The translations under genes were made by a program, and so were the position numbers. Under the pieces are notes generated by a model that was not told the DNA's origin, ran no database searches, and saw nothing but the letters and a program-made list of their open reading frames with translations. From Candidimonas sp. (GTDB lineage: Bacteria; Pseudomonadota; Gammaproteobacteria; Burkholderiales; Burkholderiaceae_B), in contig SCQX01000174.1 in assembly GCA_004298545.1 (NCBI GenBank), positions 1 through 34,572 of the forward strand: a DNA stretch of 34,572 bases. Direction: 5' to 3'. Shown here one piece after another: positions 17,165 through 25,605 of the stretch. How positions within the stretch are numbered: the first letter of the stretch is position 1; every line of letters begins with the position of its first letter.

Positions 17165-19339
17165 CTACTTGCCGCCGCCGTCATCAACGCGTTCCCACAG
17201 TGTCACTTCCGACAGCGTGTGCTGGAACTTCCGGCGTGTCTCGCGTATGACGAACGGCACCTCGACCGGCCCGTGCAGCAGCTTGAAATGCGCGCCCAGA
17301 TGCGCCTTCAGGCCATCGAACGTGGTGTAGCTCTCGCCGTCCTTCTTGAAGCCGCCGACCCACGCTTCACGCGGCGTGTGCTCGACCAGCCAGGTATAGG
17401 GCGAGGCCACCATCAGGACACCACCCGCCACGATGCGCTCGTGGATCATATCGAGAAACTTGGCGGGGCTGTAGAGGCGATCGATCAGATTGGCCGCCAG
17501 CACGAAATCGTAGCCGGTGTACCGCGGCTTGAGGTTGCAGGCGTCGCCCTGATAGAAATCGACCTTGCCGCGCACGCCGTCGAGACCCAGCGCCGCCAGG
17601 CTGCTGGACCGATAGGCCACCAGCTCGCCTTCATCGGCCAGCGCATAACGCAATGTGCCCTGCCCGGCCAGCAGCACGCCCTGCTCGATGAAACGCGCCG
17701 AGAAATCAACCCCAGTCGCATGCTTGAAGTAACGCGCAAGCTCGAACGTTGCGCGCCCGGATGCGCAGCCCAGATCCAGGGCATTGTCGCGCCGCCGGCC
17801 TTCCAGGAAAGGCCGCGCCAATTCCACCAGGCTGCGCGAGAAATTCGGCACGCCGAAATACTCTGCGCCGTAATGAAACTCTGCATACTCCGACAGCAGC
17901 TTATCGGTTTCGTAATAAGGGCTTGGATTCACGGGGACGTCTTCAGAGACAACATAGCGGAACCCCGCGTGCTGGAAGAAATGGCGGCGAAAGGCGTAAC
18001 GCGAGGCGCGCACGGCCTCGTTGCCGCATGAGATCCACGACCCGCCCTTGAGCAGGTTATGGCGCCCGTCGAATGTCGGCGTCGTGAAATCATCGTAATA
18101 AGGATGGGTGTCGAAGCCATCGAACGGATAGGTAGGCGTTTCCGTCCACTGCCAGACGTTGCCCACCACATCATAGAACTGGCCATGACGAAAGCGGTCG
18201 ACCGGGCATGACGACGCCCAATGATCAAGGTGAATGTTGGCCTCGATGCGCGCTTCCCCCGGGTCGGCGAGGCCGGCAACATCGTACACACGATACCATT
18301 CGTCTTCCGTGGGCAGGCGCACCGGCAAGCCGGTCTTGGCCTTCTTCCAGTTGCAGAACGCCTTGGCCTCGTGATAGTTGACCTCCACGGGCCAGCTCCA
18401 CGGCATGGCCACTTCCTCGGTCATCAACCGCAGACGCCAGCGCGCGCCGTCGCGCACCCAGAACGTCGGGTGCTCGGCACGGCTGTACGCCAGCCATTTG
18501 CGGCCTTCGTCCTGCCAATGCGCGGGTTCGCGATAGCCACCGGCGTCGACGAACTCGAGGAACTCGGCGTTGCTGACCAGATAGCGGCCCGCCTGAAAAT
18601 CGCCCACCCGCTCTTCGTGATGCCCGTACTCGTTGTCCCAGCCGTACTGCGCCGAGGAAAACGCCTTGCCCACGCGCACCATGCCGCCCGGCACGCGCAC
18701 CAAGTCATTGGCGGGCGGCGTGCCTGGCTCTTCGCGCAGCGCCGGCCAGTTTTCAGAGGGCTGAACGTATTTCAACGCATGCTGGCGTATCAGCACCGAT
18801 GACGTCTCGAGATGAATGCGCTCGTGTTCGATACCCATGATGACGGCCCACCACGGGCTATTCCAATCGATGGGCGACTTCATGGGGGCGTGATCGATGA
18901 GCCGCGCGATCAGCGCGCGCACCCGATCGCGATAATGTTGCACTTCTGCAACAGTGGGCCACTCGTAGTGCGTATCGTCGAGATCGTCCCAGCTCATCTC
19001 GTCGACGCCCACCGCGAAAACCGACTCGAGCCGCGCATCGATGCGCTTGTCGATAAGACGCGCCAGCAGCAGCTTGTTCACGAAGAACGTCGCCGTATGG
19101 CCCAGATAGAAAATCAACGGGTGGCGCAGCGCAATGGGTTTGGCGTAGTAGGCCGCGTCGCCGGACAAACAGTCGAAAAGCGACTCGTAGCGGTCGAACG
19201 TCGACAGAAAATAGGCTTTCAGTGCCGCCCGCAGGCGGGCGACATCGGGATCGGCCAGATTGGGGGTGCGCGGCAGCAGCGCCTCGCCAACCGCATCGCG
19301 CGACAGGCTCTTGGCGGCAGTGCTGGAAATTGAATGCAT
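17165..19339 (-). CDS. ovoA: OvoA: 5-histidylcysteine sulfoxide synthase fused to 4-mercaptohistidine N1-methyltransferase
   Basis: OvoA starts ovothiol A synthesis: a non-haem iron centre joins cysteine to the histidine imidazole (C5 position) using oxygen, and after C-S cleavage by another enzyme (OvoB) the methyltransferase adds the N-methyl group. The 724-residue protein shows all three parts. A DinB-like domain (about 40-200) carries the iron ligands His81 and HERIHLE with His172 and His176. A formylglycine-generating-enzyme-like domain (about 212-470) has VRVPGGMVRVG, RLPTEDEWYRVYDVAG, VVGNVWQWTETP and LLKGGSWISCGNEAVRASRY. A SAM methyltransferase domain (about 515-715) has motif ALDLGCASGRATFELARYF. 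This set separates it from EgtB of ergothioneine synthesis, which lacks the methyltransferase. No ovoB-like aminotransferase-fold gene is in the window. The start lacks a clear Shine-Dalgarno. Confidence 0.93.
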   Translation of the reverse strand: MHSISSTAAKSLSRDAVGEALLPRTPNLADPDVARLRAALKAYFLSTFDRYESLFDCLSGDAAYYAKPIALRHPLIFYLGHTATFFVNKLLLARLIDKRIDARLESVFAVGVDEMSWDDLDDTHYEWPTVAEVQHYRDRVRALIARLIDHAPMKSPIDWNSPWWAVIMGIEHERIHLETSSVLIRQHALKYVQPSENWPALREEPGTPPANDLVRVPGGMVRVGKAFSSAQYGWDNEYGHHEERVGDFQAGRYLVSNAEFLEFVDAGGYREPAHWQDEGRKWLAYSRAEHPTFWVRDGARWRLRLMTEEVAMPWSWPVEVNYHEAKAFCNWKKAKTGLPVRLPTEDEWYRVYDVAGLADPGEARIEANIHLDHWASSCPVDRFRHGQFYDVVGNVWQWTETPTYPFDGFDTHPYYDDFTTPTFDGRHNLLKGGSWISCGNEAVRASRYAFRRHFFQHAGFRYVVSEDVPVNPSPYYETDKLLSEYAEFHYGAEYFGVPNFSRSLVELARPFLEGRRRDNALDLGCASGRATFELARYFKHATGVDFSARFIEQGVLLAGQGTLRYALADEGELVAYRSSSLAALGLDGVRGKVDFYQGDACNLKPRYTGYDFVLAANLIDRLYSPAKFLDMIHERIVAGGVLMVASPYTWLVEHTPREAWVGGFKKDGESYTTFDGLKAHLGAHFKLLHGPVEVPFVIRETRRKFQHTLSEVTLWERVDDGGGK

Positions 19340-19536
19340 TGACGGTGTCCGTGAATTGTGGGGAAATCGCGGAAAAACGCGATCGCCGCGCGCGAAACCT
19401 ATCGCGGCACCCCCCGATGCGTTCCATTATAGTAGTTGCACAACTAACTACTAGTAGTAACCCTCAACTTCTCTGAAACCGTCCACGAATGACCGCGTGC
19501 CCGTCGCACCGCCGCGCGACCGCCATGAACCACGCG
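19340..19536 (-). promoter_or_regulatory. ovoA: ovoA promoter and leader region
   Basis: This 197-base gap follows the DUF2818 gene and precedes ovoA on the same strand. A perfect minus-strand -10, TATAAT, is the complement of 19426-19431; no consensus -35 is found 16-18 bases upstream, where the palindromic element described separately sits. Transcription from this box would start near 19419 and give a leader of about 80 bases. The leader can form a small hairpin, ATCGCG (19366-19371) pairing with CGCGAT (19378-19383) around a six-base loop. The dedicated promoter shows ovoA need not depend on nuo read-through. Confidence 0.6.
19430..19458. promoter_or_regulatory. Double palindrome overlapping the ovoA promoter (candidate operator)
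   Basis: Three interlocking symmetries occupy 29 bases. TAGTTG-CA-CAACTA (19433-19446) is an inverted repeat with 6-base arms. TAGTAGTT (19430-19437) is matched by its exact reverse complement AACTACTA (19446-19453). ACTACTAGTAGT (19447-19458) is a perfect 12-base palindrome. The element is strikingly AT-rich in a GC-rich region and its left edge overlaps the TATAAT of ovoA by two bases. The size and symmetry suit a dimeric repressor of, for example, the MarR class, but which protein binds is not known from this window. Confidence 0.55.
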
Positions 19537-19552
19537 TCAACCGCGGTGCGAC
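19503..19552. repeat. 10-bp inverted repeat straddling the DUF2818 stop codon
   Basis: GTCGCACCGC (19503-19512) and its exact reverse complement GCGGTGCGAC (19543-19552) flank 30 bases that include the stop codon of the DUF2818 gene (complement of 19537-19539). In the nuo message this could fold into a long-looped hairpin at the operon end. There is no U-tract after it on the minus strand, so it is not a standard intrinsic terminator; a 3'-end stabilising structure or chance in GC-rich DNA are the alternatives. Confidence 0.35.
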
Positions 19553-20238
19553 GCCGCGCGGGGCACCGGCGCCGCGGCTGACCCTGCGGGGGGGTTGACT
19601 GCGGAGGCGGCGCGGCTATGCGCTTGCGCCTGACCGGTCGACGCAGCCTGCCCCGCCGATGAGCCCGCGGGCCGCTGAACCACGGCGGAGCGACCAGGCA
19701 TCTTGATCAACGCGCGGCGGCGCATCAGGTAGCGATAAACGAAGCCCGGGTAGCCAAGAACGACGAACAGACACAGCGACACGACATAGAACTGCCAGCT
19801 CTGCGGAAACGGATTGCCGATATTCGCTTCGAACCCGAAGCCCAGCGCGCCCACCAAGCCATAGAATACCAGCAGCTCGAGCAAGCGCTCGAAGAATGGT
19901 TTGGCCACCGGCGCGCCGCGCAGCCGCCAGCCCGGATACGACAGCAGTGCGGCCGCGCCCCCCAGCACCGCCACCAGCTTCACCAGGAACAGTAGCACGG
20001 AAGCTTGATCGCCGCCCGAAAAAGTTGCCGAGCCGATCAGCGGCCGGGTGGCATACCCCAGAGCCACCAGCAGCACGAAAAACACCAGCGACTCCAGACC
20101 GCGCATCCACCGCGCGCGCGCCGGTTCGCCCGCGTGTTCCCATGGCACCGCCAGAAGGGGGCGTTCGATCAGAAAGGGCAGGTTGGCCGTGACAATGGCA
20201 AGACCGATGACGAACCATACCGCAGTGGACTGATCCAT
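19537..20238 (-). CDS. Enlarged DUF2818 membrane protein at the end of the nuo operon
   Basis: Function unknown. DUF2818 proteins are small (about 100 residues) membrane proteins encoded after nuoN in Burkholderiales, so a role in complex I assembly or stability is plausible but unproven. Here the protein has 233 residues. The family core is split: N-terminus AVWFVIGLAIVTANLPFLIE (6-25) and C-terminal part FERLLELLVFYGLVGALGFG (116-135) through YPGFVYRYLMRRR (163-175). Between them lies an extra two-helix segment (46-105) that looks like a copy of the C-terminal hairpin. I count five membrane segments. Residues about 176-233 form an Ala/Ser/Pro/Gln-rich tail with no known motif. The ATG at 20238 has a good Shine-Dalgarno (GGAGG) and lies 33 bases after nuoN. 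The clear ribosome site argues that the long form is translated. Confidence 0.85.
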   Translation of the reverse strand: MDQSTAVWFVIGLAIVTANLPFLIERPLLAVPWEHAGEPARARWMRGLESLVFFVLLVALGYATRPLIGSATFSGGDQASVLLFLVKLVAVLGGAAALLSYPGWRLRGAPVAKPFFERLLELLVFYGLVGALGFGFEANIGNPFPQSWQFYVVSLCLFVVLGYPGFVYRYLMRRRALIKMPGRSAVVQRPAGSSAGQAASTGQAQAHSRAASAVNPPAGSAAAPVPRAASHRG

Positions 20239-20271
20239 ACGACCCTCCGTGAATCGACGGCGTTTTCCTGT

Positions 20272-21762
20272 CTACGAGCCGAACCCGACCGAACTGCCGA
20301 TGGCCTGAATGCACAAGGCCATCAGGCCACCCGGCACGACCCCCACCACCAGCAGCGCCAGGCCGTTGAGCGACAGCAGCCGGTTGGCGAAGGTGCCCGC
20401 GGTACCCGCGACCACCTCGCCCTCGGGTTCGTCGAAATACGCCATCTTGACGACGCGCAAATAATAGAAGGCGCCAATCAGCGACATCATCACCGCGAAC
20501 ACCGCGACCGCCACGTGATCGGCGCCCACCAGCGCCTGCAGCACACTGAGTTTGGCATAGAAGCCCGCGAACGGCGGGATGCCCGCCAATGAAAACATGG
20601 CCGCCAGCAGCGCGCCCGCCAGCAGCGGGCTGCGCCGGTTGAGACCCCGCAAATCGGTGATCTGGTCGCATTCGATGCCGCGGCGGGTCATGACCACGAT
20701 GAGGCCGAAGGTGAGCGACGTTGAAAACACGTAGATCAGCAGATAGAAGAGCGACGCGCCGTAGGCCTGTTCCAGCGCTGGCGGACGATTCTCCACCACC
20801 CCCGACAGCAGGCCGAGGAACACATAACCCAGATGGGCGATCATGGAATAAGCGAGCATGCGCTTGAAGCTCGTCTGCGCGATCGCCACGATGTTGCCGA
20901 CCGCCAGCGACAGCATGGCCAGCAGCAGCAGCATCGGCTGCCAGTCGAGCGCCACGCCGTGCAGGCTCAAGTTGATGAGCCGCACCATCGCCGCGAAGAC
21001 GGCCAGATACGGCGTCGTGCTGACGACCAGGGTGACCGACGTGGGCGAGCCGTCATAGACATCGGGAACCCACATGTGGAATGGCACTGACCCCAGCTTG
21101 AAGGCGAAGGCGGCCACGATGAAGACCGTGCCGAACACCAGCGGCAGGCGCCCGGCGCCGCCGCCGGCGACGACCTGCGCAATCTGGTGCAGCCCCAGCT
21201 CGCCCGTGGCGCCGTAGATCATGGACATGCCGTAGAGCAAGATGCCGGACGTCAGCGCCCCCAGCACGAAATATTTCATGGCGGCCTCGGTGGCCACCAC
21301 GCTGTCGCGCCGCAGCGCAATGAGCGCGTACAGCGAACACGACATCAGTTCGATGCCCATGTACACGGTGATCATGTTGCCGGCCGAGATCATCACCATC
21401 TGCCCCATCAGGGTCAGCAGCGTCAGCGAATAGAACTCGCCGCCGGTGAGCATGACCTCGTGCTCCTCGGCGTAGTCGCGCCCGTACACGAGGATGAGCG
21501 CGACGGCGATGTACGACGCGATCTTCAGCAGATGCGACAGGGAATCGGCGATGTACATTCCGCCGAAGGCGCTGCCGTGGACCCCTTCACTCCACTGCCA
21601 CAGCGACACCAGCGTCAGCAGGAACAGCGACGCCAGCGTCAGGGCGAACGTGGTGCGCCGCTGCACCGATTTCACGAACGCATCGGCCAGCAGCACGACC
21701 GTTGCCAGGATCAGCAGCAGAATCTCGGGCGCTACGAGGGCTAGTTGAAAAGAGCTATGCAT
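20272..21762 (-). CDS. nuoN: NADH-quinone oxidoreductase subunit N
   Basis: NuoN is one of the three antiporter-like proton-pumping subunits of complex I, nearest the quinone-end small subunits. The 496-residue product has about 14 hydrophobic segments. The proton-channel residues are visible: Glu138 in [13 protein letters not shown] (helix 5) and Lys222 in [19 protein letters not shown] (helix 7), with the family motif [14 protein letters not shown] following. [20 protein letters not shown] and [19 protein letters not shown] are also typical. It starts 12 bases after nuoM and is followed by the DUF2818 gene. No anomalies. Confidence 0.97.
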   Translation of the reverse strand: MHSSFQLALVAPEILLLILATVVLLADAFVKSVQRRTTFALTLASLFLLTLVSLWQWSEGVHGSAFGGMYIADSLSHLLKIASYIAVALILVYGRDYAEEHEVMLTGGEFYSLTLLTLMGQMVMISAGNMITVYMGIELMSCSLYALIALRRDSVVATEAAMKYFVLGALTSGILLYGMSMIYGATGELGLHQIAQVVAGGGAGRLPLVFGTVFIVAAFAFKLGSVPFHMWVPDVYDGSPTSVTLVVSTTPYLAVFAAMVRLINLSLHGVALDWQPMLLLLAMLSLAVGNIVAIAQTSFKRMLAYSMIAHLGYVFLGLLSGVVENRPPALEQAYGASLFYLLIYVFSTSLTFGLIVVMTRRGIECDQITDLRGLNRRSPLLAGALLAAMFSLAGIPPFAGFYAKLSVLQALVGADHVAVAVFAVMMSLIGAFYYLRVVKMAYFDEPEGEVVAGTAGTFANRLLSLNGLALLVVGVVPGGLMALCIQAIGSSVGFGS

Positions 21763-21774
21763 AATGATCCAGGC

Positions 21775-23274
21775 TTACAGTTTCGAAACGGCGACATGGT
21801 TCAACAGGGCCTGCACGGACGCATGCATCGGGTCCGTGAAGAACTGCGGGTAAATGCCAAGATACAGCACCATGATCGCCATCAGCCCCAGAATGAGGAA
21901 TTCACGCCCGCTCAACTCTTTCATGGCGCGTACCCGGTCATTGCCGATCGGCCCATAGGCCACGCGCTTGAGCATCCACAGCGAGTACGACGCGCCCCAG
22001 ATCAGCGCGCTGGCCGTCGCCAGGCCGATCCAGAAGTTGTACTGGACGGCGCCCATGATGACCGTGAACTCGCCGACGAACCCGCTGGTGCCCGGCAGGC
22101 CGCAATTGGCCATGGAGAACAGCACGAAAAAGGCGACGAACCGCGGCATGGGATTGATGACGCCGCCATAGTCGGCGATGCGCCGCGTGTGCAGGCGGTC
22201 GTACATGACGCCGATACACAGGAACATGGCGCCCGACACGAAACCGTGCGAGAGCATCTGCACGATGGCGCCCTCCAGGCCAGCCGCATTGAAAATGAAG
22301 AAGCCCAGAGTGACGAACCCCATGTGCGCCACGGACGAATACGCCACCAGCTTCTTCATGTCGTCCTGGACGATGGCCACCAGCCCGATGTAGATGATCG
22401 CGATGAGCGACAGGGCGATGATGACTCCCGCCAGCCCATGCGACGCGTCGGGCGCGATGGGCAGCAGAAACCGCAGGAAACCATAGCAGCCCAGCTTGAG
22501 CATGACCGCCGCCAGCACGACCGACCCACCCGTCGGCGCCTCGACGTGCGCATCCGGCAGCCAGGTGTGGATCGGCCACATCGGCACCTTCACGGCGAAG
22601 GAGGCCCACAGCGCGATGAACACGAACACCTGGGCGGTATAGGTCAGCGGCGTATTCTGCCACTTGTGGACGTCGAACGAATCGCCCGCCGCGTGCCACA
22701 GGTAAATGAACGCGATGAGCGTCAGCAGCGAACCCATCAGGGTGTACAGAAAAAACTTCAGCGCCGCGTACACGCGGTTGGGGCCGCCCCACGCGCCGAT
22801 GATGATGTACATCGGAATCAGCGTGGCCTCGAAGAAGATGTAGAACAGCATGCCGTCGAGCGCGCAGAAGACGCCGACCATGAAGCCCGACAATATGAGG
22901 AACGCCGCCATGTACTGCGCCACGTGCTTGGTCACCGACTCCCAGCCGGCCAGCACGACGATCACCGTGATGAACGACGTCAGCAGGACGAACCACAGGG
23001 AAATGCCGTCGATTCCCAGGTGGTAGTTCATGGCCAGCGACGGAATCCACGGGACGTTCTCGACGAACTGCATCTGGGCCGTGTGCGGATCGAAGCCGAT
23101 GTAGAGCGGCAGGGTGACGAGAAAACCCAGGATCGCTCCCGCCAGGGCCAGCTTGCGCGCGATGTCGGGCCGCTTCTCGCTGCCGACCGCCAGCACGATC
23201 AGGCCAGCGACGATCGGTACGAAAATCGAAAGCGTTAGCCAGGGGAAAGTAGAAGACGCCATGTCGCTAGCCAT
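21775..23274 (-). CDS. nuoM: NADH-quinone oxidoreductase subunit M
   Basis: NuoM is the middle antiporter-like proton-pumping subunit of the complex I membrane arm. It has about 499 residues and about 14 membrane segments. The helix-5 glutamate is in LFYIFFEATLIPMYIIIGAWGG, and the helix-7 lysine in SFAVKVPMWPIHTWLPDAHVEAPTGGSVVLA; LPGTSGFVGEFTVIMG is another hallmark. The ATG at 23274 forms a TGATG junction with the nuoL stop, which suits translational coupling; a second ATG at 23262, giving MASSTFPWLTLSIF, would make a 495-residue protein and may be the true start. Neither has a Shine-Dalgarno. The frame extends further upstream inside nuoL but without similarity. Confidence 0.96.
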   Translation of the reverse strand: MASDMASSTFPWLTLSIFVPIVAGLIVLAVGSEKRPDIARKLALAGAILGFLVTLPLYIGFDPHTAQMQFVENVPWIPSLAMNYHLGIDGISLWFVLLTSFITVIVVLAGWESVTKHVAQYMAAFLILSGFMVGVFCALDGMLFYIFFEATLIPMYIIIGAWGGPNRVYAALKFFLYTLMGSLLTLIAFIYLWHAAGDSFDVHKWQNTPLTYTAQVFVFIALWASFAVKVPMWPIHTWLPDAHVEAPTGGSVVLAAVMLKLGCYGFLRFLLPIAPDASHGLAGVIIALSLIAIIYIGLVAIVQDDMKKLVAYSSVAHMGFVTLGFFIFNAAGLEGAIVQMLSHGFVSGAMFLCIGVMYDRLHTRRIADYGGVINPMPRFVAFFVLFSMANCGLPGTSGFVGEFTVIMGAVQYNFWIGLATASALIWGASYSLWMLKRVAYGPIGNDRVRAMKELSGREFLILGLMAIMVLYLGIYPQFFTDPMHASVQALLNHVAVSKL

Positions 23275-25277
23275 CAGTGAACCGTCAGCACGAAGAAGGT
23301 AAGGAGAGCCATGATGCCGATGATCATCCCGAATGCGTAGTGATAGATGAATCCGCTCTGCACCAACCGGCCCACTGAAGCCGTCCAGCCGATCAGCCGG
23401 GCGCTGCCATTGACGATGCCGTCGATCACGCCGCGGTCGCCGCCCTGCCACAGGCCGTGGCCCAGCGCACGCGCGCCGCGAGCCACCACCTGCTCATTGA
23501 ACCAGTCGTCGTAGTACTTGTTCACCAGCAGCGTATACAGCCCCGAGAACCGCTTGCTCAGTACCTCCGGCACCCGCGTATCGATCAGGTAGCAGTACCA
23601 CGCCACCACCAGCCCCGCCAGCAGCAGCCCGAACCCGGGCGAGGTCAGGCCGCTGAGCCCATAGGCCACCCAGCCGCGCCAATGCTCGGCAATTTCGGCC
23701 ATTGCCGGATGCGCCGCCAGTACGGCGATACTGTGTTCGAAGTAGCCGCCGAACAGCAGCGGATCGATGAAGATGGCGCCCGCGACCACCGAAGGAATCG
23801 CCAGCAGCACCAGCGGCACGGTGACCACCCAGGGCGATTCGCGCGGCACGATCTCGTGGTGCCCGGGCTCGCCATGATGCGCGGCCAGTTCGCCGAACTT
23901 CGGGTCGTGGAACCGTTCCTTGCCATGGAACACCAGGAAGTACACCCGGAATGAATACAGCGACGTGACGAACAGGCCGGCGAACGTGCAGTAGTAGGCG
24001 AAGTGCGCCCCCCACACATTGGCCGCCTCGGCCGCTTCGACGATGTGTTCCTTCGAGTAATAGCCGGCGAAGAACGGCGTGCCCACCAGCGCCAGCGTGG
24101 CCAGCAGGAAGGTGATGGCGGTGATGGGCATGTGCTTGCCCAGACCGCCCATGTTGCGGACGTCCTGGTCGTGGTGCATGGCCATGATCACCGAACCGGC
24201 GCCCAGGAAAAGCAGCGCCTTGAAGAAGGCGTGCGTCATCAGGTGGAAGATGGCGACCTGATAGGCGGATGCGCCAAGCGCTACCGTCATGTAGCCCAGC
24301 TGCGACAGGGTGGAGTAGGCGATGACACGCTTGATGTCGTTCTGCACGATGCCCAGTATGCCCATGAACAGCGCGCCGATGGCGCCGATGACCAGCATGA
24401 CCGAGAGCGCCACGTTGGAATGCTCGAACACGGGTGAAAAACGCGCCACCATGAAAATTCCTGCGGTCACCATGGTAGCCGCGTGGATCAACGCGGAAAT
24501 GGGCGTGGGGCCTTCCATGGAATCGGGCAACCACGCGTGCAGCGGCACTTGCGCCGATTTGCCCATGGCCCCCACGAACAGGCACAGACAGGCAACCGTC
24601 ACCACCCGCCAGTCGGTGCCGGGAAGCACCATGCCTGACAGCTTGCCGGCCTCGCCGAAAATCGTCTCGTAGTGCATGGTGCCGGTGTAGGCGAACAGAA
24701 TGCCGATGCCGACGATGAAGCCGAAGTCGCCCACGCGGTTGATGATGAAAGCCTTGAGCCCGGCGAAAATGGCGGTGGGCTTGGTGAACCAGAAGCCGAT
24801 CAGCAGGTACGACACCAGCCCCACCGCCTCCCAGCCGAAGAACAGCTGGAGCATGTTGTTGGCCATGACCAGCATCAGCATCGAGAACGTGAACAGCGAA
24901 ATGTACGAGAAGAAGCGGTTGTACCCCGGGTCTTCCGCCATATAGCCGATGGTGTAGATGTGCACCATGAGCGACACGAACGAGACGACTGTCATCATCA
25001 GCGCCGTGAGGGGGTCGATCAGGAAGCCGATGCTGACCTTGGCGCTGCCGATGAACGTCCAGGTGTAGATGTCGCCATCGAACGTCTGCCCGTGCAGCAC
25101 CTGGAACAGCACCACGACCGACCCGACGAACGAAATGAATACGGCCAGGATGGTGACACTGTGCGAGCCCGCGCGGCCCAGGAGCCGGCCCATGAAGCCC
25201 GTGCCGAAAAACCCGGCCAGAATGGCGCCCACCAGCGGAGCCAGGGCGACAATGAGATAAAGCGTGGTTGAACTCAT
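23274..25277 (-). CDS. nuoL: NADH-quinone oxidoreductase subunit L
   Basis: NuoL is the distal antiporter-like subunit of complex I and carries the long lateral helix that runs back along NuoM and NuoN. The 667-residue length is that of the full subunit. Visible marks: GWEAVGLVSYLLIGFWF with the helix-5 glutamate, AMGKSAQVPLHAWLPDSMEG with the helix-7 lysine, TPISALIHAATMVTAGIFMV, and RVIAYSTLSQLGYM. After about residue 540 comes the long C-terminal amphipathic stretch and a final membrane anchor (HYAFGMIIGIMALLTFFVL). It begins 16 bases after nuoK and ends in the TGATG junction with nuoM. It is intact. Confidence 0.97.
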   Translation of the reverse strand: MSSTTLYLIVALAPLVGAILAGFFGTGFMGRLLGRAGSHSVTILAVFISFVGSVVVLFQVLHGQTFDGDIYTWTFIGSAKVSIGFLIDPLTALMMTVVSFVSLMVHIYTIGYMAEDPGYNRFFSYISLFTFSMLMLVMANNMLQLFFGWEAVGLVSYLLIGFWFTKPTAIFAGLKAFIINRVGDFGFIVGIGILFAYTGTMHYETIFGEAGKLSGMVLPGTDWRVVTVACLCLFVGAMGKSAQVPLHAWLPDSMEGPTPISALIHAATMVTAGIFMVARFSPVFEHSNVALSVMLVIGAIGALFMGILGIVQNDIKRVIAYSTLSQLGYMTVALGASAYQVAIFHLMTHAFFKALLFLGAGSVIMAMHHDQDVRNMGGLGKHMPITAITFLLATLALVGTPFFAGYYSKEHIVEAAEAANVWGAHFAYYCTFAGLFVTSLYSFRVYFLVFHGKERFHDPKFGELAAHHGEPGHHEIVPRESPWVVTVPLVLLAIPSVVAGAIFIDPLLFGGYFEHSIAVLAAHPAMAEIAEHWRGWVAYGLSGLTSPGFGLLLAGLVVAWYCYLIDTRVPEVLSKRFSGLYTLLVNKYYDDWFNEQVVARGARALGHGLWQGGDRGVIDGIVNGSARLIGWTASVGRLVQSGFIYHYAFGMIIGIMALLTFFVLTVH

Positions 25278-25293
25278 GATCGTTGCGGCTCCA

Positions 25294-25605
25294 TCAACCC
25301 TTGAGATGATCCAGTTCTTCGACGTTGATCGTATTCAGATTACGGAACAGCAAGACCAGAATCGCCAGCCCGATGGCCGTCTCCGCCGCCGCCACCGTAA
25401 GAATGAAGAAGACGAACACCTGCCCCGCGGCATTGCCGGACCAGCTGGAGAAGGCGACGAAATTCATGTTCGCCGCCAGCAGAATGAGCTCGATCGACAT
25501 CAGCAGGATGATGAGATTGCGGCGGTTCAGAAAGAAACCGAAGATGCCGATGGCGAACAGAATGGCACCCAGCACCAGATAGTGCGCAAGCGTGATGGTC
25601 ATCAT
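25294..25605 (-). CDS. nuoK: NADH-quinone oxidoreductase subunit K
   Basis: NuoK is a three-helix MrpC-like subunit of the complex I membrane arm that takes part in proton transfer. The 103-residue protein shows three hydrophobic segments and both membrane glutamates essential in the family: Glu39 in [19 protein letters not shown] and Glu75 in [18 protein letters not shown]. The ATG at 25605 overlaps the nuoJ stop by four bases (ATGA), and the next codon is also ATG. The same frame stays open for about 100 codons upstream inside nuoJ, but that part is Arg/Gly/Pro-rich shadow. Confidence 0.97.
   Translation of the reverse strand: MMTITLAHYLVLGAILFAIGIFGFFLNRRNLIILLMSIELILLAANMNFVAFSSWSGNAAGQVFVFFILTVAAAETAIGLAILVLLFRNLNTINVEELDHLKG

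Noticed and set aside
19421-19460. The AT-rich palindromic patch considered as an insertion-sequence end or recombination site.
   Set aside because: There is no transposase or integrase fragment, no second matching end and no target duplication; the overlap with a TATAAT box fits an operator better.
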